In this document: positions 24,992 to 34,133 of the stretch, piece by piece
How positions within the stretch are numbered: the first letter of the stretch is position 1
Layout of the letters: every line of letters begins with the position of its first letter
Origin: Sinomonas cellulolyticus
GTDB taxonomy: Bacteria; Actinomycetota; Actinomycetes; Actinomycetales; Micrococcaceae
Assembly (NCBI RefSeq): GCF_014656475.1
Contig: NZ_BNCM01000010.1
Location: forward strand, 1-64,000
Length of the DNA stretch: 64,000 nt
Direction: 5' to 3'
Position numbers and translations under genes: made by a program
Notes under the pieces: model-generated
Databases searched by the model: none
What the model was told of the DNA's origin: nothing
The model's input: the letters and a program-made list of their open reading frames with translations, nothing else

Positions 24992-25906
24992 CTACTCCAG
25001 CGGCCGGCGCGCCTCCCGGAGCACGGCCGCGGCGCGCACGACGGCGGCACTCACCTCGTCGAGGCCGGGCGAGTCGAGCGTCCACGACTGCCAGTACAGC
25101 TCGAGGTCCTCGCTCCACGCCGGGTCGAGCTCCACGAGGGAGCCCTCAGGGTCCTGCTGGTCCGGGACCATGCCCCACCCGAGGCCGGCCCGCACCGCCT
25201 CGACGTACTGCACGGAGTCGGGGATGAAGTGCTGCGGCGGTACCGCCTCCGGCGCCACCCGGGCCAGGAGCGCGAGCTGGTGGCTGTCCTTGCGGTCGTA
25301 CTGCATGACGGGAGCGGCGGCGAGGGCATCCGGTGTCGGGCCGTCGGGAAACCAGCGCCGGATGAACTCCTCGGACCCCTTGGCCCGGTAGACCATCGTC
25401 CCGAGCCGCTGCACGCGGCAGCCCTGCACTGGGCGCGGGTCGGCGGTGATCGCCCCGACCGCGTCCCCGGAGCGCAGCAGATCGGCGGTGGCGTGCTCGT
25501 CGTCGCGGAGGAGCTCGACGGCGACGCGTCCTCCCAGCGCGATCTCGCGGAGCGCGGGCGGCAGCCACGTCGCGATGGAGTCTGCGTTGGCCACGATCGG
25601 CACCCGCAGTCGCTCGGCGCCGCTGGAAGCCCGCCCGCCGCCGTCGTGCGCCTGGTCCGAGCGGAGGGCGAGGAGGGCCTCGTCGGCGAGGAGGAGCAGC
25701 TGGCGCGCCGAGCGCAGGAGCCGCTCCCCCGCCGGGGTGGGCACCACTGGCTTGAGGCGCCGGACCAGCACGCTGCCCACGGAGCGCTCGAGCGCCTTGA
25801 TCCGCTGGCTCACGGCCGAGGGCGTGATGCGCAGCTCATCGGCGGCGGCCTCGAAGGTCTCCTGGTCCACGACGGCGGCCAGCGCGCGCAGCTGCTCCAA
25901 ATCCAT
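24992..25906 (-). CDS. lysG: LysG/ArgP-type LysR regulator
   Basis: A 304-residue LysR protein. It begins MDLEQLRALAAVVDQETFEAAADELRITPSAVSQRIKALE, the N-terminus of ArgP/LysG regulators. It is divergent from an amino-acid exporter gene with a 70-bp spacer, the classic LysG-LysE arrangement. In that pair the regulator, bound to excess lysine, arginine or histidine, switches on the exporter. Ligand specificity here is inferred from this arrangement. Confidence 0.85.
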   Translation of the reverse strand: MDLEQLRALAAVVDQETFEAAADELRITPSAVSQRIKALERSVGSVLVRRLKPVVPTPAGERLLRSARQLLLLADEALLALRSDQAHDGGGRASSGAERLRVPIVANADSIATWLPPALREIALGGRVAVELLRDDEHATADLLRSGDAVGAITADPRPVQGCRVQRLGTMVYRAKGSEEFIRRWFPDGPTPDALAAAPVMQYDRKDSHQLALLARVAPEAVPPQHFIPDSVQYVEAVRAGLGWGMVPDQQDPEGSLVELDPAWSEDLELYWQSWTLDSPGLDEVSAAVVRAAAVLREARRPLE

Positions 25907-25976
25907 GAAGCAATGCTAATGGAGGTTGAGGAATCGTTAGTTGCTCTTCATATTTTGGTTCCGTACCGTCGAAAGG

Positions 25977-26582
25977 GTGATCCCCTCCTACTTCGCCGGC
26001 CTCGGCGCGAGCCTCGGTCTCATCGTCGCCATCGGCGCTCAGAACGCCTTCGTGCTCCGGCAGGGGATCCGGCGAGAGTGGGTCCTCCCCGTCGTGCTCG
26101 TCTGCATGGCGAGCGACGCCGTGCTGATCTTCGCGGGCGTGGCCGGGATCGGGGCGGTGGTGCAGGGCGCGCCGGTGCTGCTGCGCGTGATCCGGTGGAT
26201 CGGGGTGGCCTTCCTCGCCGCGTACGGGTTCTTCGCGGCCAAGCGCGCACTGCGGCCCGGCTCGCTGCGCGCAGCCGAGAGCGGGGCCAACGGGACACTG
26301 TGGGCCGCGCTGGGCACGACACTCGCGCTGACGTGGCTCAACCCGCACGTCTACCTCGACACCCTCGTGCTCCTCGGCTCGCTCGCAAACGCCCAGGGCG
26401 AGGGCCGCTGGACGTTCGGTGTCGGTGCCGCGACGGCGAGCGCGCTATGGTTCCCGCTGCTCGGCTACGGGGCACGGGCGCTGAGCGGATTCTTCGCCCG
26501 GCCCGCGGCGTGGCGGGTGCTGGACGCGTTCGTCGCCGTGCTCATGGTCAGCCTCGCCGCGCTGCTCGCGTTCGGGGCGTGA
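25977..26582 (+). CDS. lysE: LysE-type amino acid exporter
   Basis: A 201-residue membrane protein with six predicted helices. GASLGLIVAIGAQNAFVLRQGI near the N-terminus is the LysE signature, followed by the conserved LTWLNPHVYLDTLVLLGS. It exports basic amino acids to prevent harmful build-up. The GTG at 25977 is chosen because the family begins with this helix; the earlier in-frame start adds a poorly matching leader. Confidence 0.88.
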   Translation: MIPSYFAGLGASLGLIVAIGAQNAFVLRQGIRREWVLPVVLVCMASDAVLIFAGVAGIGAVVQGAPVLLRVIRWIGVAFLAAYGFFAAKRALRPGSLRAAESGANGTLWAALGTTLALTWLNPHVYLDTLVLLGSLANAQGEGRWTFGVGAATASALWFPLLGYGARALSGFFARPAAWRVLDAFVAVLMVSLAALLAFGA

Positions 26583-26678
26583 GACGCCGGGCAGCGCAAG
26601 CGGCGGAAAGACATCGCACATCCCACCTCCGTCGCGTAGGCTCGCTGGCAGCCCGTTCCGCCTCCCGAGGATCCGCTG

Positions 26679-27710
26679 ATGCCCACGCTCGACTTCCCCC
26701 TCGACACGCTCCGCACCTACCGCGGCTCGGCCACGCCGCCCGCCGATTTCGGCGCCTTCTGGGACGCGACGCTCGACGACGCGCGGCAGCTGCCGCTCGA
26801 CGTCGTGCTCGAGCCGGTGGAGACGGGGCTCGAGCTCGTGGACACGTTCGACGTCGCGTTCACCGGGTTCGGCGGGGCGCGCATCAAGGGGTGGCTGCAC
26901 CTGCCAGCCAGCGCGCGAGGCGAGGCAGCCCGGAAGCCGCTGCCCGCCGTCGTGCAGTACATCGGCTACTCGGGCGGCCGCGGTCTCCCGCACCAGGACA
27001 CGCTGTGGGCGCAGGCCGGGTGGGCGATGCTCATCATGGACACGCGCGGGCAGGGGTACGGAGGGCTCTCCGGCGACACCCCCGACCCGCACCCGAGCGC
27101 CGGAGGCAACGCGTTCCCCGGCCTCACGACGCGCGGCATCCACGACCCGGCCGACTACTACTACCGCCGTCTCTTCATCGACGCGCTACGCGCCGTCGAG
27201 GCCGCCCGGTCCGTCGACGTCGTCGACGCCTCCCGCATCGTGGTGCACGGCGTCTCACAGGGCGGCGGCCTCGCGATCGCGGCGGCCTCCCTCGCCGCCC
27301 GCGCCGGAATCGGGGGCATCGTCGCATGCCTGCCTGACGTCAACTTCCTCTCGGACTTCCGCCGGGCCCTCGAGGTGGCCACGGCGGGACCGTACCCCGA
27401 GATCGAGCGCTTCCTCGTGCGGCACCGGGAGCTCGCGGGCACGGCGCTGCGCACCCTCGACTACTTCGACGTCTCGCTTCTGGGCCGATGGGCGACGGCG
27501 CCCGCCTCCTTCTCGGTCGCGCTGCGGGACAATGTGTGCCCGCCCTCGACCGTCTACGCGGCCTTCAACAACTACGGCGAGGACGCGCCCGCGGGGGCCA
27601 CTCCGGCGAAGGACATCACCGAGTGGCCCTTCAACGCCCACGAGGGCGGCGGCGAGCACCAGACTGCGAGGCACCTGCGCCGGCTGCGCGGGCTGCGGAC
27701 GGCCGGGTAG
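26679..27710 (+). CDS. Acetylxylan esterase/cephalosporin C deacetylase family
   Basis: A 343-residue alpha/beta-hydrolase of the AXE1 family. DFGAFWDATLDDAR near residue 23, WLHLPA, YIGYSGGRGLP, and MDTRGQGYGG lead to the nucleophile elbow HGVSQGGGLAIAAA. The later CPPSTVYAAFNNY supplies the Asp region, and EGGGEHQ holds the catalytic His. Such enzymes remove acetyl groups from xylo-oligosaccharides. There is no signal peptide, so it acts in the cytoplasm on imported sugars. Its 3' end overlaps the oppositely oriented MFS gene by 80 bp, which is unusual. Confidence 0.82.
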   Translation: MPTLDFPLDTLRTYRGSATPPADFGAFWDATLDDARQLPLDVVLEPVETGLELVDTFDVAFTGFGGARIKGWLHLPASARGEAARKPLPAVVQYIGYSGGRGLPHQDTLWAQAGWAMLIMDTRGQGYGGLSGDTPDPHPSAGGNAFPGLTTRGIHDPADYYYRRLFIDALRAVEAARSVDVVDASRIVVHGVSQGGGLAIAAASLAARAGIGGIVACLPDVNFLSDFRRALEVATAGPYPEIERFLVRHRELAGTALRTLDYFDVSLLGRWATAPASFSVALRDNVCPPSTVYAAFNNYGEDAPAGATPAKDITEWPFNAHEGGGEHQTARHLRRLRGLRTAG

Positions 27711-29037
27711 TCCGAGGAGGCAGGAAGAAGAGGCTCGCGGCGGCGGCGAAGCACAGCACGGCGGCGGACATCCAGGCCGGCAGGTAGGAGCCAGTGGCCT
27801 CGCGCCCCCATCCGGCGAGGAACGCCCCGACCCCTGCGCCGACCATGTGGGAGGCGAACACCCAGCCGAACACCACGGAGCTCTTCGCGGCCCCGAAGTG
27901 CTCGCGGCACAGCGCGACGGTGGGCGGCACGGTCGCCACCCAGTCGAGCCCGTAGAACACGATGAACACCCACAGCGGCGGCTCCACCTCGGGCCCGAGC
28001 AGCGCATTGACGGTCAGCAGGGACGCCCCCCGCAGCGCGTAGTACGCCACGAGGAGGATCCACGGCCGAACCCGGTCCGTGAGCCACCCCGACGCAACCG
28101 TGCCGATCACGTCGAACACGCCAATGAGCGCAAGCAGCCCGGAGGCGGTCGTGGCGGGCATGCCGTGGTCGTGGGCGGCGGGGATGAAGTGGGTCTGCAT
28201 GAGCCCGTTGGTGCTCCAGCCGCACACCCAGAACGTGAACAGCAGGATCCAGAACGCCCGCGAGCGCAGGGACCCGCGCAGCACGGCGAGCGCCTCCGCC
28301 GCCGCGTTCCGGCGCACGACGCCGGGCGCGTCCTCGCGCTGAGGCGAGCCAGCGCCGTCGTGCGTCAGCACTGTGGGTGCCGACGCCCCGAACGGCGCGA
28401 CCCCGACCTCCGCCGGGGAGTTGGCGAACGGCCACGCGAGCAGCGGCACGATCGCGAGCGCGAACACGGCGACGAGGAGCGCTGCGGTGCGCCACCCCTC
28501 GTGGGCTGCGAGGTGCACTACGACGGGCAGGAAGATGAGCTGCCCGCACGCATTCGCGGCGGAGAAGAAGCCCATGACCAGGCCGCGCCGGGCGGCAAAC
28601 CAGCGGTTGGCCACCACCGCGCCGAACACGAGAGCGAGCATGCCCGTGCCCACGCCGATGAACACGCCCCACAGCACCCACAGCTGCCATGCAGCGGTCA
28701 TGACGGTGGTCGCGCCACTGCCGGCGGCGACGAGCAGGAGCGCCGCCGCGACCACCTTGCGCAGCGTGAACCGCTCCATCAGCACCGCGGCGAACGGCGC
28801 CACCAGCCCGTAGATGACGAGGTTCGCGGTCACTGCGCCAGACGTCTCGGCGCGGGTCCAGCCGAACTCGGCCTCGAGCGGCTCGAACAGCGCACCGGTC
28901 GTGGAGCGGAACGCGGCGGCGGCCACGAGCGCCAGCAGCGTCACGCCAGCCACGAGCCACGCGCGGTGCGGGCCCGGGCGTGGGCGCGCCGGGCGCACGA
29001 CGCCGTGCCGCTCCTCGCGCTCGGAGGTCTCGGTCAC
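27631..29037 (-). CDS. MFS transporter (oxalate/formate antiporter-like)
   Basis: A 468-residue transporter with 12 helices: TTGALFEPLEAEFGWTRAETSGAVT, LVFGAVVANRWFAARRGLVMGFFSAANACGQ and FWILLFTFWVCGWSTNGLMQTHFIPAAHDHG resemble monocarboxylate/oxalate-formate-type MFS proteins. The GTG at 29037 is selected because the protein then starts with a charged leader (TETSEREERHG). The C-terminal 25 residues are Arg/Ala-rich and encoded opposite the esterase end, so the stop may have shifted. Substrate unknown. Confidence 0.8.
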   Translation of the reverse strand: MTETSEREERHGVVRPARPRPGPHRAWLVAGVTLLALVAAAAFRSTTGALFEPLEAEFGWTRAETSGAVTANLVIYGLVAPFAAVLMERFTLRKVVAAALLLVAAGSGATTVMTAAWQLWVLWGVFIGVGTGMLALVFGAVVANRWFAARRGLVMGFFSAANACGQLIFLPVVVHLAAHEGWRTAALLVAVFALAIVPLLAWPFANSPAEVGVAPFGASAPTVLTHDGAGSPQREDAPGVVRRNAAAEALAVLRGSLRSRAFWILLFTFWVCGWSTNGLMQTHFIPAAHDHGMPATTASGLLALIGVFDVIGTVASGWLTDRVRPWILLVAYYALRGASLLTVNALLGPEVEPPLWVFIVFYGLDWVATVPPTVALCREHFGAAKSSVVFGWVFASHMVGAGVGAFLAGWGREATGSYLPAWMSAAVLCFAAAASLFFLPPRTTRPSAARAAGAGASQSGARRRPRGR

Positions 29038-29229
29038 GCCCGGTTCCCCTGTCCGCGGGGCGCGGGGGCCACAGGGACGCTCAGGTGGCGGAACTCGGAC
29101 ACCCGAACAGCGTACGCCGGACGCCGAGTGTGCACCGAGCGTCAAGTGCTGGGCGCCCCCGGTCAAGCAGCCCGCGCGGGTCCGGCCGGATGCTGGGTGG
29201 GACACCTTGGACTCGACGAGGAGGACCTC

Positions 29230-30651
29230 ATGGAGACGCTGCAGACCGCCGACACGCTGCTCGATTCGATTGCACCGGCCCAGGGCCAGCCGGGCCGGGA
29301 GATCCTGGACCCTGCCACCGGCTCGGTCGTGGGAACCGCGCCGGAGCACACTGTGGCCGACCTCGAGGCCGCGGTGCAGGCGGCGAAGGCCGCCCAGCCT
29401 GCGTGGGCTGCGCTGGGGCACGAGGCCCGCTCGAGGGCGCTCCTGGCAGCCGCAGACGCGGTGGACGCCCATGCCGAGGAACTGGCCAGAATCCTGTCCC
29501 GCGAGCAGGGCAAGCCGCTGAACGGGCCCAACGCGCGCTTCGAGGTGGGCGCCTGCTCGGCGTGGCTGCGGGCCACGGCGGCCACGGTGCTCGAGCCCGA
29601 GACGGTGGCCGAGGCGGACGGCTCGACGGCCGTGCTGCAGTACCGGCCGCTCGGCGTCGTGGGCGCGATCGGCCCGTGGAACTGGCCCATGATGATCGCG
29701 GTCTGGCAGGTCGCACCGGCCCTGCGGATGGGCAACACCGTGGTGGTCAAGCCGAGCGAGTACACGCCGCTGTCGGTGCTCGCGCTCGTACGCGTCCTCA
29801 ACTCCGCGCTCCCCGAGGGCGTCCTGGCCGCCGTCTCCGGCGGCCGCGAGGTGGGTGCGGCCCTGTCCTCGCACCCCCGCATCGCCAAGGTCATGTTCAC
29901 CGGCTCCACCGCCACCGGCAAGGCCATCATCCGCTCCTCCGCGGACACCGTGAAGCGGCTCACCCTCGAGCTCGGCGGAAACGACGCCGGCATCGTGCTG
30001 CCCGACGTCGACCCGGCCGCGATCGCCGAGGGCCTGTTCTGGGGTGCCTTCATCAACACCGGCCAGACCTGCGCGGCCCTCAAGCGGCTCTACGTCCACG
30101 AGGACATCTACCACGCGGTCTGCGATGCCCTCACGGAGTACGCGAAGAACGTCCCGATGGGCGTGGGCCTCGAGGAGGAGAACGTCCTCGGCCCCCTGCA
30201 GAACAAGGCCCAGTACGAGATCGTCAGGGACCTGGTCCAGTCCGCGAAGGACTCCGGCGCGCGCGTCCTCCTCGGCGGGGACCCGGACGAGGCGCAGCCC
30301 GGCTACTTCTACCCCACGACCCTCGTGGCGGACATCGACAACGCCAATCCGCTCGTGGCCGAGGAGCAGTTCGGTCCGGCCCTGCCGATCATCCGGTACT
30401 CCACCGTGGACGAGGCCGTGGAGATGGCCAACGGGGTCGAGGTCGGCCTCGGTGCGTCCGTCTGGTCCGCGGATCAGGCCGGTGCACGGGAGGTGGCCGC
30501 ACGCCTCGAGGCCGGCACGGTGTGGATCAACAACCACGGCGCGGTGAACCCGATGGCACCCTTCGGCGGCGCCAAGCAGTCCGGCTACGGCCTCGAGTTC
30601 GGCGTCGAGGGCCTCAAGGCACTCGGCCAGCCCCAGGTCATCCACGGCTAG
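29230..30651 (+). CDS. Aldehyde dehydrogenase
   Basis: A 473-residue NAD(P)-dependent dehydrogenase of full length. The cofactor site is GPWNWPMM and FTGSTATGK; the general base Glu is in LELGGNDAG and the nucleophile Cys in NTGQTCAALKR. The C-terminal ending is PFGGAKQSGYGLEFG. It oxidises an aldehyde to the acid; the substrate is not evident. A GAGGAGGAC precedes the ATG. It stands alone, with a hairpin after the stop. Confidence 0.92.
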   Translation: METLQTADTLLDSIAPAQGQPGREILDPATGSVVGTAPEHTVADLEAAVQAAKAAQPAWAALGHEARSRALLAAADAVDAHAEELARILSREQGKPLNGPNARFEVGACSAWLRATAATVLEPETVAEADGSTAVLQYRPLGVVGAIGPWNWPMMIAVWQVAPALRMGNTVVVKPSEYTPLSVLALVRVLNSALPEGVLAAVSGGREVGAALSSHPRIAKVMFTGSTATGKAIIRSSADTVKRLTLELGGNDAGIVLPDVDPAAIAEGLFWGAFINTGQTCAALKRLYVHEDIYHAVCDALTEYAKNVPMGVGLEEENVLGPLQNKAQYEIVRDLVQSAKDSGARVLLGGDPDEAQPGYFYPTTLVADIDNANPLVAEEQFGPALPIIRYSTVDEAVEMANGVEVGLGASVWSADQAGAREVAARLEAGTVWINNHGAVNPMAPFGGAKQSGYGLEFGVEGLKALGQPQVIHG

Positions 30652-30681
30652 GCCGTGAGCAGCCGCTCAGGCGGGAGAGGT

Positions 30682-30709
30682 CCGGCGGCGCGTCACATGA
30701 CGCCGCCGG
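30682..30709 (+). terminator. Hairpin after the aldehyde dehydrogenase gene
   Basis: CCGGCGGCG (30682-30690) pairs with CGCCGCCGG (30701-30709) over a 10-base loop, 30 bp after the stop codon, followed by CCTTCT. Confidence 0.5.
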
Positions 30710-30796
30710 GCCTTCTGCGTGGGTGGACGAGGGAGCGGGCGGCCATGGAAGTCCACTAGGCTTGACGGGTTGACCGCGGGCGAGGGAAGGCAGGAC

Positions 30797-32071
30797 GTGG
30801 CCGATAGCGACACCGAGCTGGAGCCTGTCCTCATCGGCGGCAGGTACCGGCTCCTGGAGCTCGCCGGAAGCGGCGCAATGGCCACCGTGCACCGGGCCCG
30901 GGACGAGGTCCTCGGGCGCGACGTGGCGATCAAGACCTTCCGTGCCCACGCCCCGGATCCGCGCCACGAGGAGCGCCGGCGCAGCGAGATGCAGGTGCTC
31001 GCGCGCCTCAACCACCCGAGCCTCGTGAGGCTCTACGACGCCCGCACCGAGACCGACGCCGACGGCGCGGCCCAGGTCGCGTACCTCGTCATGGAGTTCG
31101 TGGAGGGCACCGATCTGCGCCAGCGGCTCGCGGCCGGACCGCTTGCGCCCGACGACGTGCGCCAACTCGGTGCCGACCTCGCCGGTGCCCTCTCCTACGT
31201 CCACGCGCTCGGGATCGTGCACCGCGACATCAAGCCGGCGAATATCCTCGTGCCGCACGCGACAACGCGGCGCCGGGCACCTGCGAAGCTCACCGACTTC
31301 GGGATCGCCCGCCTGACGGATGCCTCGCGGCTCACGCAGACCAACACGACGATCGGCACCGCCAACTACCTCAGCCCGGAACAGGCGCGCGGCGAGAAGC
31401 TCGGCCCCGCCTCTGACATCTACTCCCTCGGCCTCGTGCTCCTCGAGGCCCTCAAGGGCGCCATGGAGTTCACCGGCGGGGCCGTCGAGGCCGCCGTGGC
31501 GCGCCTCATGCGTTCACCGCGCATCCCCGACACTCTGGGCAGCTTCTGGGTGACGCTCCTGACTCGCATGACGGCGCAGGACGCCAGCGTCCGTCCGGAC
31601 GCCGCCGAGGTGGCCCGCATCCTGCGCGGCGAGGCAGCGACGGGAGACGAGAAGGCAACCGAGGCCCTGGAGGCCGCGGCGCCGACCTCCACGACCCGCG
31701 TCCTGGCCTCGTCCCTCACAGCGCCGCCGACCCAGCAGACTGAGACAGCTCCCGCTGCCGCCACCACCGTGCTCGGCGCCGCCGAGAGCCGCGAGCGGGC
31801 CCGGGGAGGTCGGGCGGACGAGGCGCCGGGAATGGGCAGGTCGTGGCAGCCGATGCGGGGACCGCGCGGGGCGCGGCGACGTGGCCGCGGCCTGGTCTGG
31901 GCAGCCGCCGTGGTGCTCGCCGTGTCGGCCTTGCTGGTGATCGTGCCGCTTGCGCTGCGCGCCACGGCCCCCGCGCCGCAGCAGGACCTGCCGTCCCTGC
32001 CCGCCTCGCCCGCGGTGCCCGGCCCACTCGGCGCCCATCTGGACCAGCTTGAGAGGAGCGTGCGCCCATGA
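30797..32071 (+). CDS. Membrane-anchored Ser/Thr protein kinase
   Basis: A Hanks-type kinase of 424 residues. The Gly-rich loop LAGSGAMATVHRA and Lys46 (DVAIKTF) are followed by HRDIKPANIL near residue 142, DFGIARL and TNYLSPEQARGE of the activation loop. A Pro/Thr-rich linker leads to one membrane helix (about 365-387, LVWAAAVVLAVSALLVIVPLAL) and a short external tail, without PASTA repeats. The GTG at 30797 follows a GGAAGG; upstream in-frame codons give no kinase-like sequence. Its stop overlaps the lipoprotein start. Confidence 0.88.
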   Translation: MADSDTELEPVLIGGRYRLLELAGSGAMATVHRARDEVLGRDVAIKTFRAHAPDPRHEERRRSEMQVLARLNHPSLVRLYDARTETDADGAAQVAYLVMEFVEGTDLRQRLAAGPLAPDDVRQLGADLAGALSYVHALGIVHRDIKPANILVPHATTRRRAPAKLTDFGIARLTDASRLTQTNTTIGTANYLSPEQARGEKLGPASDIYSLGLVLLEALKGAMEFTGGAVEAAVARLMRSPRIPDTLGSFWVTLLTRMTAQDASVRPDAAEVARILRGEAATGDEKATEALEAAAPTSTTRVLASSLTAPPTQQTETAPAAATTVLGAAESRERARGGRADEAPGMGRSWQPMRGPRGARRRGRGLVWAAAVVLAVSALLVIVPLALRATAPAPQQDLPSLPASPAVPGPLGAHLDQLERSVRP

Positions 32072-32520
32072 GGGCCCGCTTCCTCCGGACGGCCGCTGCC
32101 CTCGGGGCCGCCGCTGCACTCATGGCTGGGTGTTCAGCCGCCCCGCCGGCCGTCAGCCCCGACGTGTCCTCGCGCCTCGCCGCCGCGACGCAGCAGCTGC
32201 GCCAGGACGCGGCCTCGGGCCACTACGCGGAGGCCCTGTCACAGCTCGACTCGCTCGAGCGGGAGGCCCGGACCGCCTCGGGGAACGCGAAGATCAGCGC
32301 CGAACGCTCGTCACAGGTCCTCGATGCCATCGCTGCCGTCCGCAAGGACCTCGAGTCCCTCGAGTCGTCATCCCGGCCCAGCCCGACGGCGCTGCCGACG
32401 CCGGACGCCGAACCGAGCCAGGACGCACCGGCCACCTCCTCGCCCACTCCGGAGCCCACCAAGGGCAAGGGCAAACCGAAGAAGACTCAGGGACCGGCCC
32501 AGTCGTCCTCGGGGAACTGA
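32068..32520 (+). CDS. Lipoprotein paired with the kinase
   Basis: A 150-residue protein with a signal peptide and lipobox LMAGC (Cys near residue 22), then about 80 residues of helix (SRLAAATQQLRQDAASGHYAEALSQLDSLE, likely coiled coil) and a Pro/Ser/Thr then Lys-rich tail. It overlaps the kinase gene by an ATGA. No known family. The coupling suggests it is an external partner or sensor for the kinase, but that is inference. Confidence 0.75.
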   Translation: MRARFLRTAAALGAAAALMAGCSAAPPAVSPDVSSRLAAATQQLRQDAASGHYAEALSQLDSLEREARTASGNAKISAERSSQVLDAIAAVRKDLESLESSSRPSPTALPTPDAEPSQDAPATSSPTPEPTKGKGKPKKTQGPAQSSSGN

Positions 32521-32584
32521 GGTCGCCCGGGGACTGGGTCGCCCGGGGCCTGGCTCGCCCGGGGCCTGGCTCGCCCGGGGCCTA
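32521..32584. repeat. Tandem repeat, four 16-bp units
   Basis: Four adjacent units close to GGTCGCCCGGGGCCTG start the base after the lipoprotein stop codon. Each unit contains a self-complementary GCCCGGGG core. The spacer to the next gene has no other feature. Confidence 0.7.
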
Positions 32585-32602
32585 GGGCACGCGGCGGCGG
32601 GA

Positions 32603-33139
32603 TCAGCCGTCGCGGCCGGGGATCGGCGCCCCGCTCGGCAGCCCCGCCTCGACGTAGCCCTTGTAGAGCGACGCCCAGTCCAACGGACCTTCGGGGCCCG
32701 GAGCGGCGTGGGGCCCGGCAGGTTCCCCTCCCCCGAACCGCGTGGCGAGCTCGCCCAGGCACACGTGCCAGCCGGCGGCATTCCGAGCCGCGGCTGCGTT
32801 GTCCGCGAGCCAGTTCCTCAGGGTGAGCTCGACCTGCGTCTCAGAGCCCTCCACGAGGAACTCGATGAGGTCGCCGCCCCACTCGAAGGCCCACCGGCGC
32901 GGCGGCTCCCAGTCGACGATCCGCCCACTGCTGGTCTCGGCGCCCGCATTCGGATCGCCGCTGAAGGTCACGCTTCCCGCGCCGTGGTCAAGAGCGACGG
33001 CGGAGGGGAACCATCCGTCGAGCCCCTCCGGGGTGCTCACAGCCGCCCAGGCCGCATCGACCCCGACGGGATAGGACCGGATGAAGGCCACGGCGCCGCG
33101 GCCCTCCACCTCGGCGTACTGGCCATCGAGCTCCTCCAC
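32603..33139 (-). CDS. SRPBCC/AHSA1-like protein
   Basis: A 178-residue protein of the START/Bet v1-like fold in the activator-of-Hsp90 (AHSA1) branch. IRSYPVGVDAAWAAVSTPEGLDGWFP is the family start, WEPPRRWAFEWGG the middle, and GWHVCLGELATRFGG the final helix. These bind hydrophobic ligands; none is known here. It is convergent with the lipoprotein gene and stands alone. Confidence 0.78.
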   Translation of the reverse strand: MEELDGQYAEVEGRGAVAFIRSYPVGVDAAWAAVSTPEGLDGWFPSAVALDHGAGSVTFSGDPNAGAETSSGRIVDWEPPRRWAFEWGGDLIEFLVEGSETQVELTLRNWLADNAAAARNAAGWHVCLGELATRFGGGEPAGPHAAPGPEGPLDWASLYKGYVEAGLPSGAPIPGRDG

Positions 33140-33170
33140 GGGACTCCCCTCTGTTCGTCTCCGCTGCGCT

Positions 33171-33240
33171 TGTTCGCGTCAGGTGGGTTTGTTCGTGTCA
33201 GGTGCGCTTGTTCGTGTCAGGTGCGTTCGTTCGCGTCGTA
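33171..33240. repeat. Tandem repeat, about 3.5 units of 19 bp
   Basis: Units near TGTTCGTGTCAGGTGCGCT begin at 33171, 33190 and 33209, with a decayed fourth. They lie in the 133-bp spacer upstream of the AHSA1-like gene and downstream of the SDR gene. Confidence 0.7.
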
Positions 33241-33272
33241 TGCCTTCGTCGCGTCGGGCACCCCGGGGACGC

Positions 33273-34094
33273 CTAATGGCGGTACACAGCGCGGACGATG
33301 AGGTCGAACGCGCGGTCCGGGAGGACCTTCCGCAGCGCAAGCAGCGGCTTCGCACCGGCGCCGACCCTATAGCGCGGGGCGGGCCGGGACGACTGGACCG
33401 CCTCGACGATCACGTCCGCGACCGCCTCGGGTGGCGACCCGAGCCCGGGGCGGTCGGCAGTCTTCATCACGCCGGCCACGCGGCGTGCGTTCTTCGCGTA
33501 GGGCCCGCTCCCGGAGACTGCGAGCAGCGATTCCCGGGCGATCCCGCTCCACTCGGTCCTGATCGAGCCCGGCTGGACCACGATCACCCGCACTCCGAAG
33601 GGGCGCAGCTCGATGCGCAGCGAGTCGGAGAGGCCCTCGACGGCGAATTTGGTGGCGTGGTACCAGGAGCCGAGCGGCTCGTAGAACTGGCCGCCCATGG
33701 AGGAGACGTTGACGATCGTCCCCGAGCGGCGCTCCCGCATGCCGGGCAGGACGAGCTGGGTGAGGCGGGCGAGGCCGAACACGTTGACCTCGAACTGGCG
33801 CCGGCCCTCCTCGAGCGGCACCTCTTCGAGCGAGCCGTACGAGCCATAGCCGGCGTTGTTCACCAGGACGTCGATGCGCCCGGCCTCGGCCAGGACCTTC
33901 CGGACCCCGTCGGTGAGCGACGCGTCGTCCGTGACGTCGAGCGCCAGGAGGCGGGCGCCGTCGTGCGCGAGGCCGTCCATCCGTTCGACCCGGCGCGCTG
34001 CGGCGTAGACGGTGAAGCCCGCGGCGAGGAACGCGCGCACTGTGGCCGCGCCGATTCCGCTCGACGCGCCGGTGACGAGGGCAACGTGCTGCAT
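33273..34094 (-). CDS. Short-chain dehydrogenase
   Basis: A 273-residue classical SDR. VALVTGASSGIGAATVRAFLAAGF is the cofactor loop, VNNAGYGSYG the NNAG motif, NVSSMGG the Ser, and WYHATKFAVEGLSDSLRIEL the YxxxK pair. RRVERMDGL and the C-terminal half resemble oxidoreductases acting on retinol- or sterol-like substrates, with no firm specificity. The ATG at 34094 matches the family start MQHVALVTG. Confidence 0.86.
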   Translation of the reverse strand: MQHVALVTGASSGIGAATVRAFLAAGFTVYAAARRVERMDGLAHDGARLLALDVTDDASLTDGVRKVLAEAGRIDVLVNNAGYGSYGSLEEVPLEEGRRQFEVNVFGLARLTQLVLPGMRERRSGTIVNVSSMGGQFYEPLGSWYHATKFAVEGLSDSLRIELRPFGVRVIVVQPGSIRTEWSGIARESLLAVSGSGPYAKNARRVAGVMKTADRPGLGSPPEAVADVIVEAVQSSRPAPRYRVGAGAKPLLALRKVLPDRAFDLIVRAVYRH

Positions 34095-34133
34095 GGGGCC
34101 CACGCTACCGTGCGGAAACAGGGCATGACAGCA

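Noticed and set aside
27532..29200. Very long rightward open frame joined to the aldehyde dehydrogenase
   Set aside because: Its first 560 codons are the antisense shadow of the MFS gene; the dehydrogenase starts at 29230 with a good ribosome-binding site.
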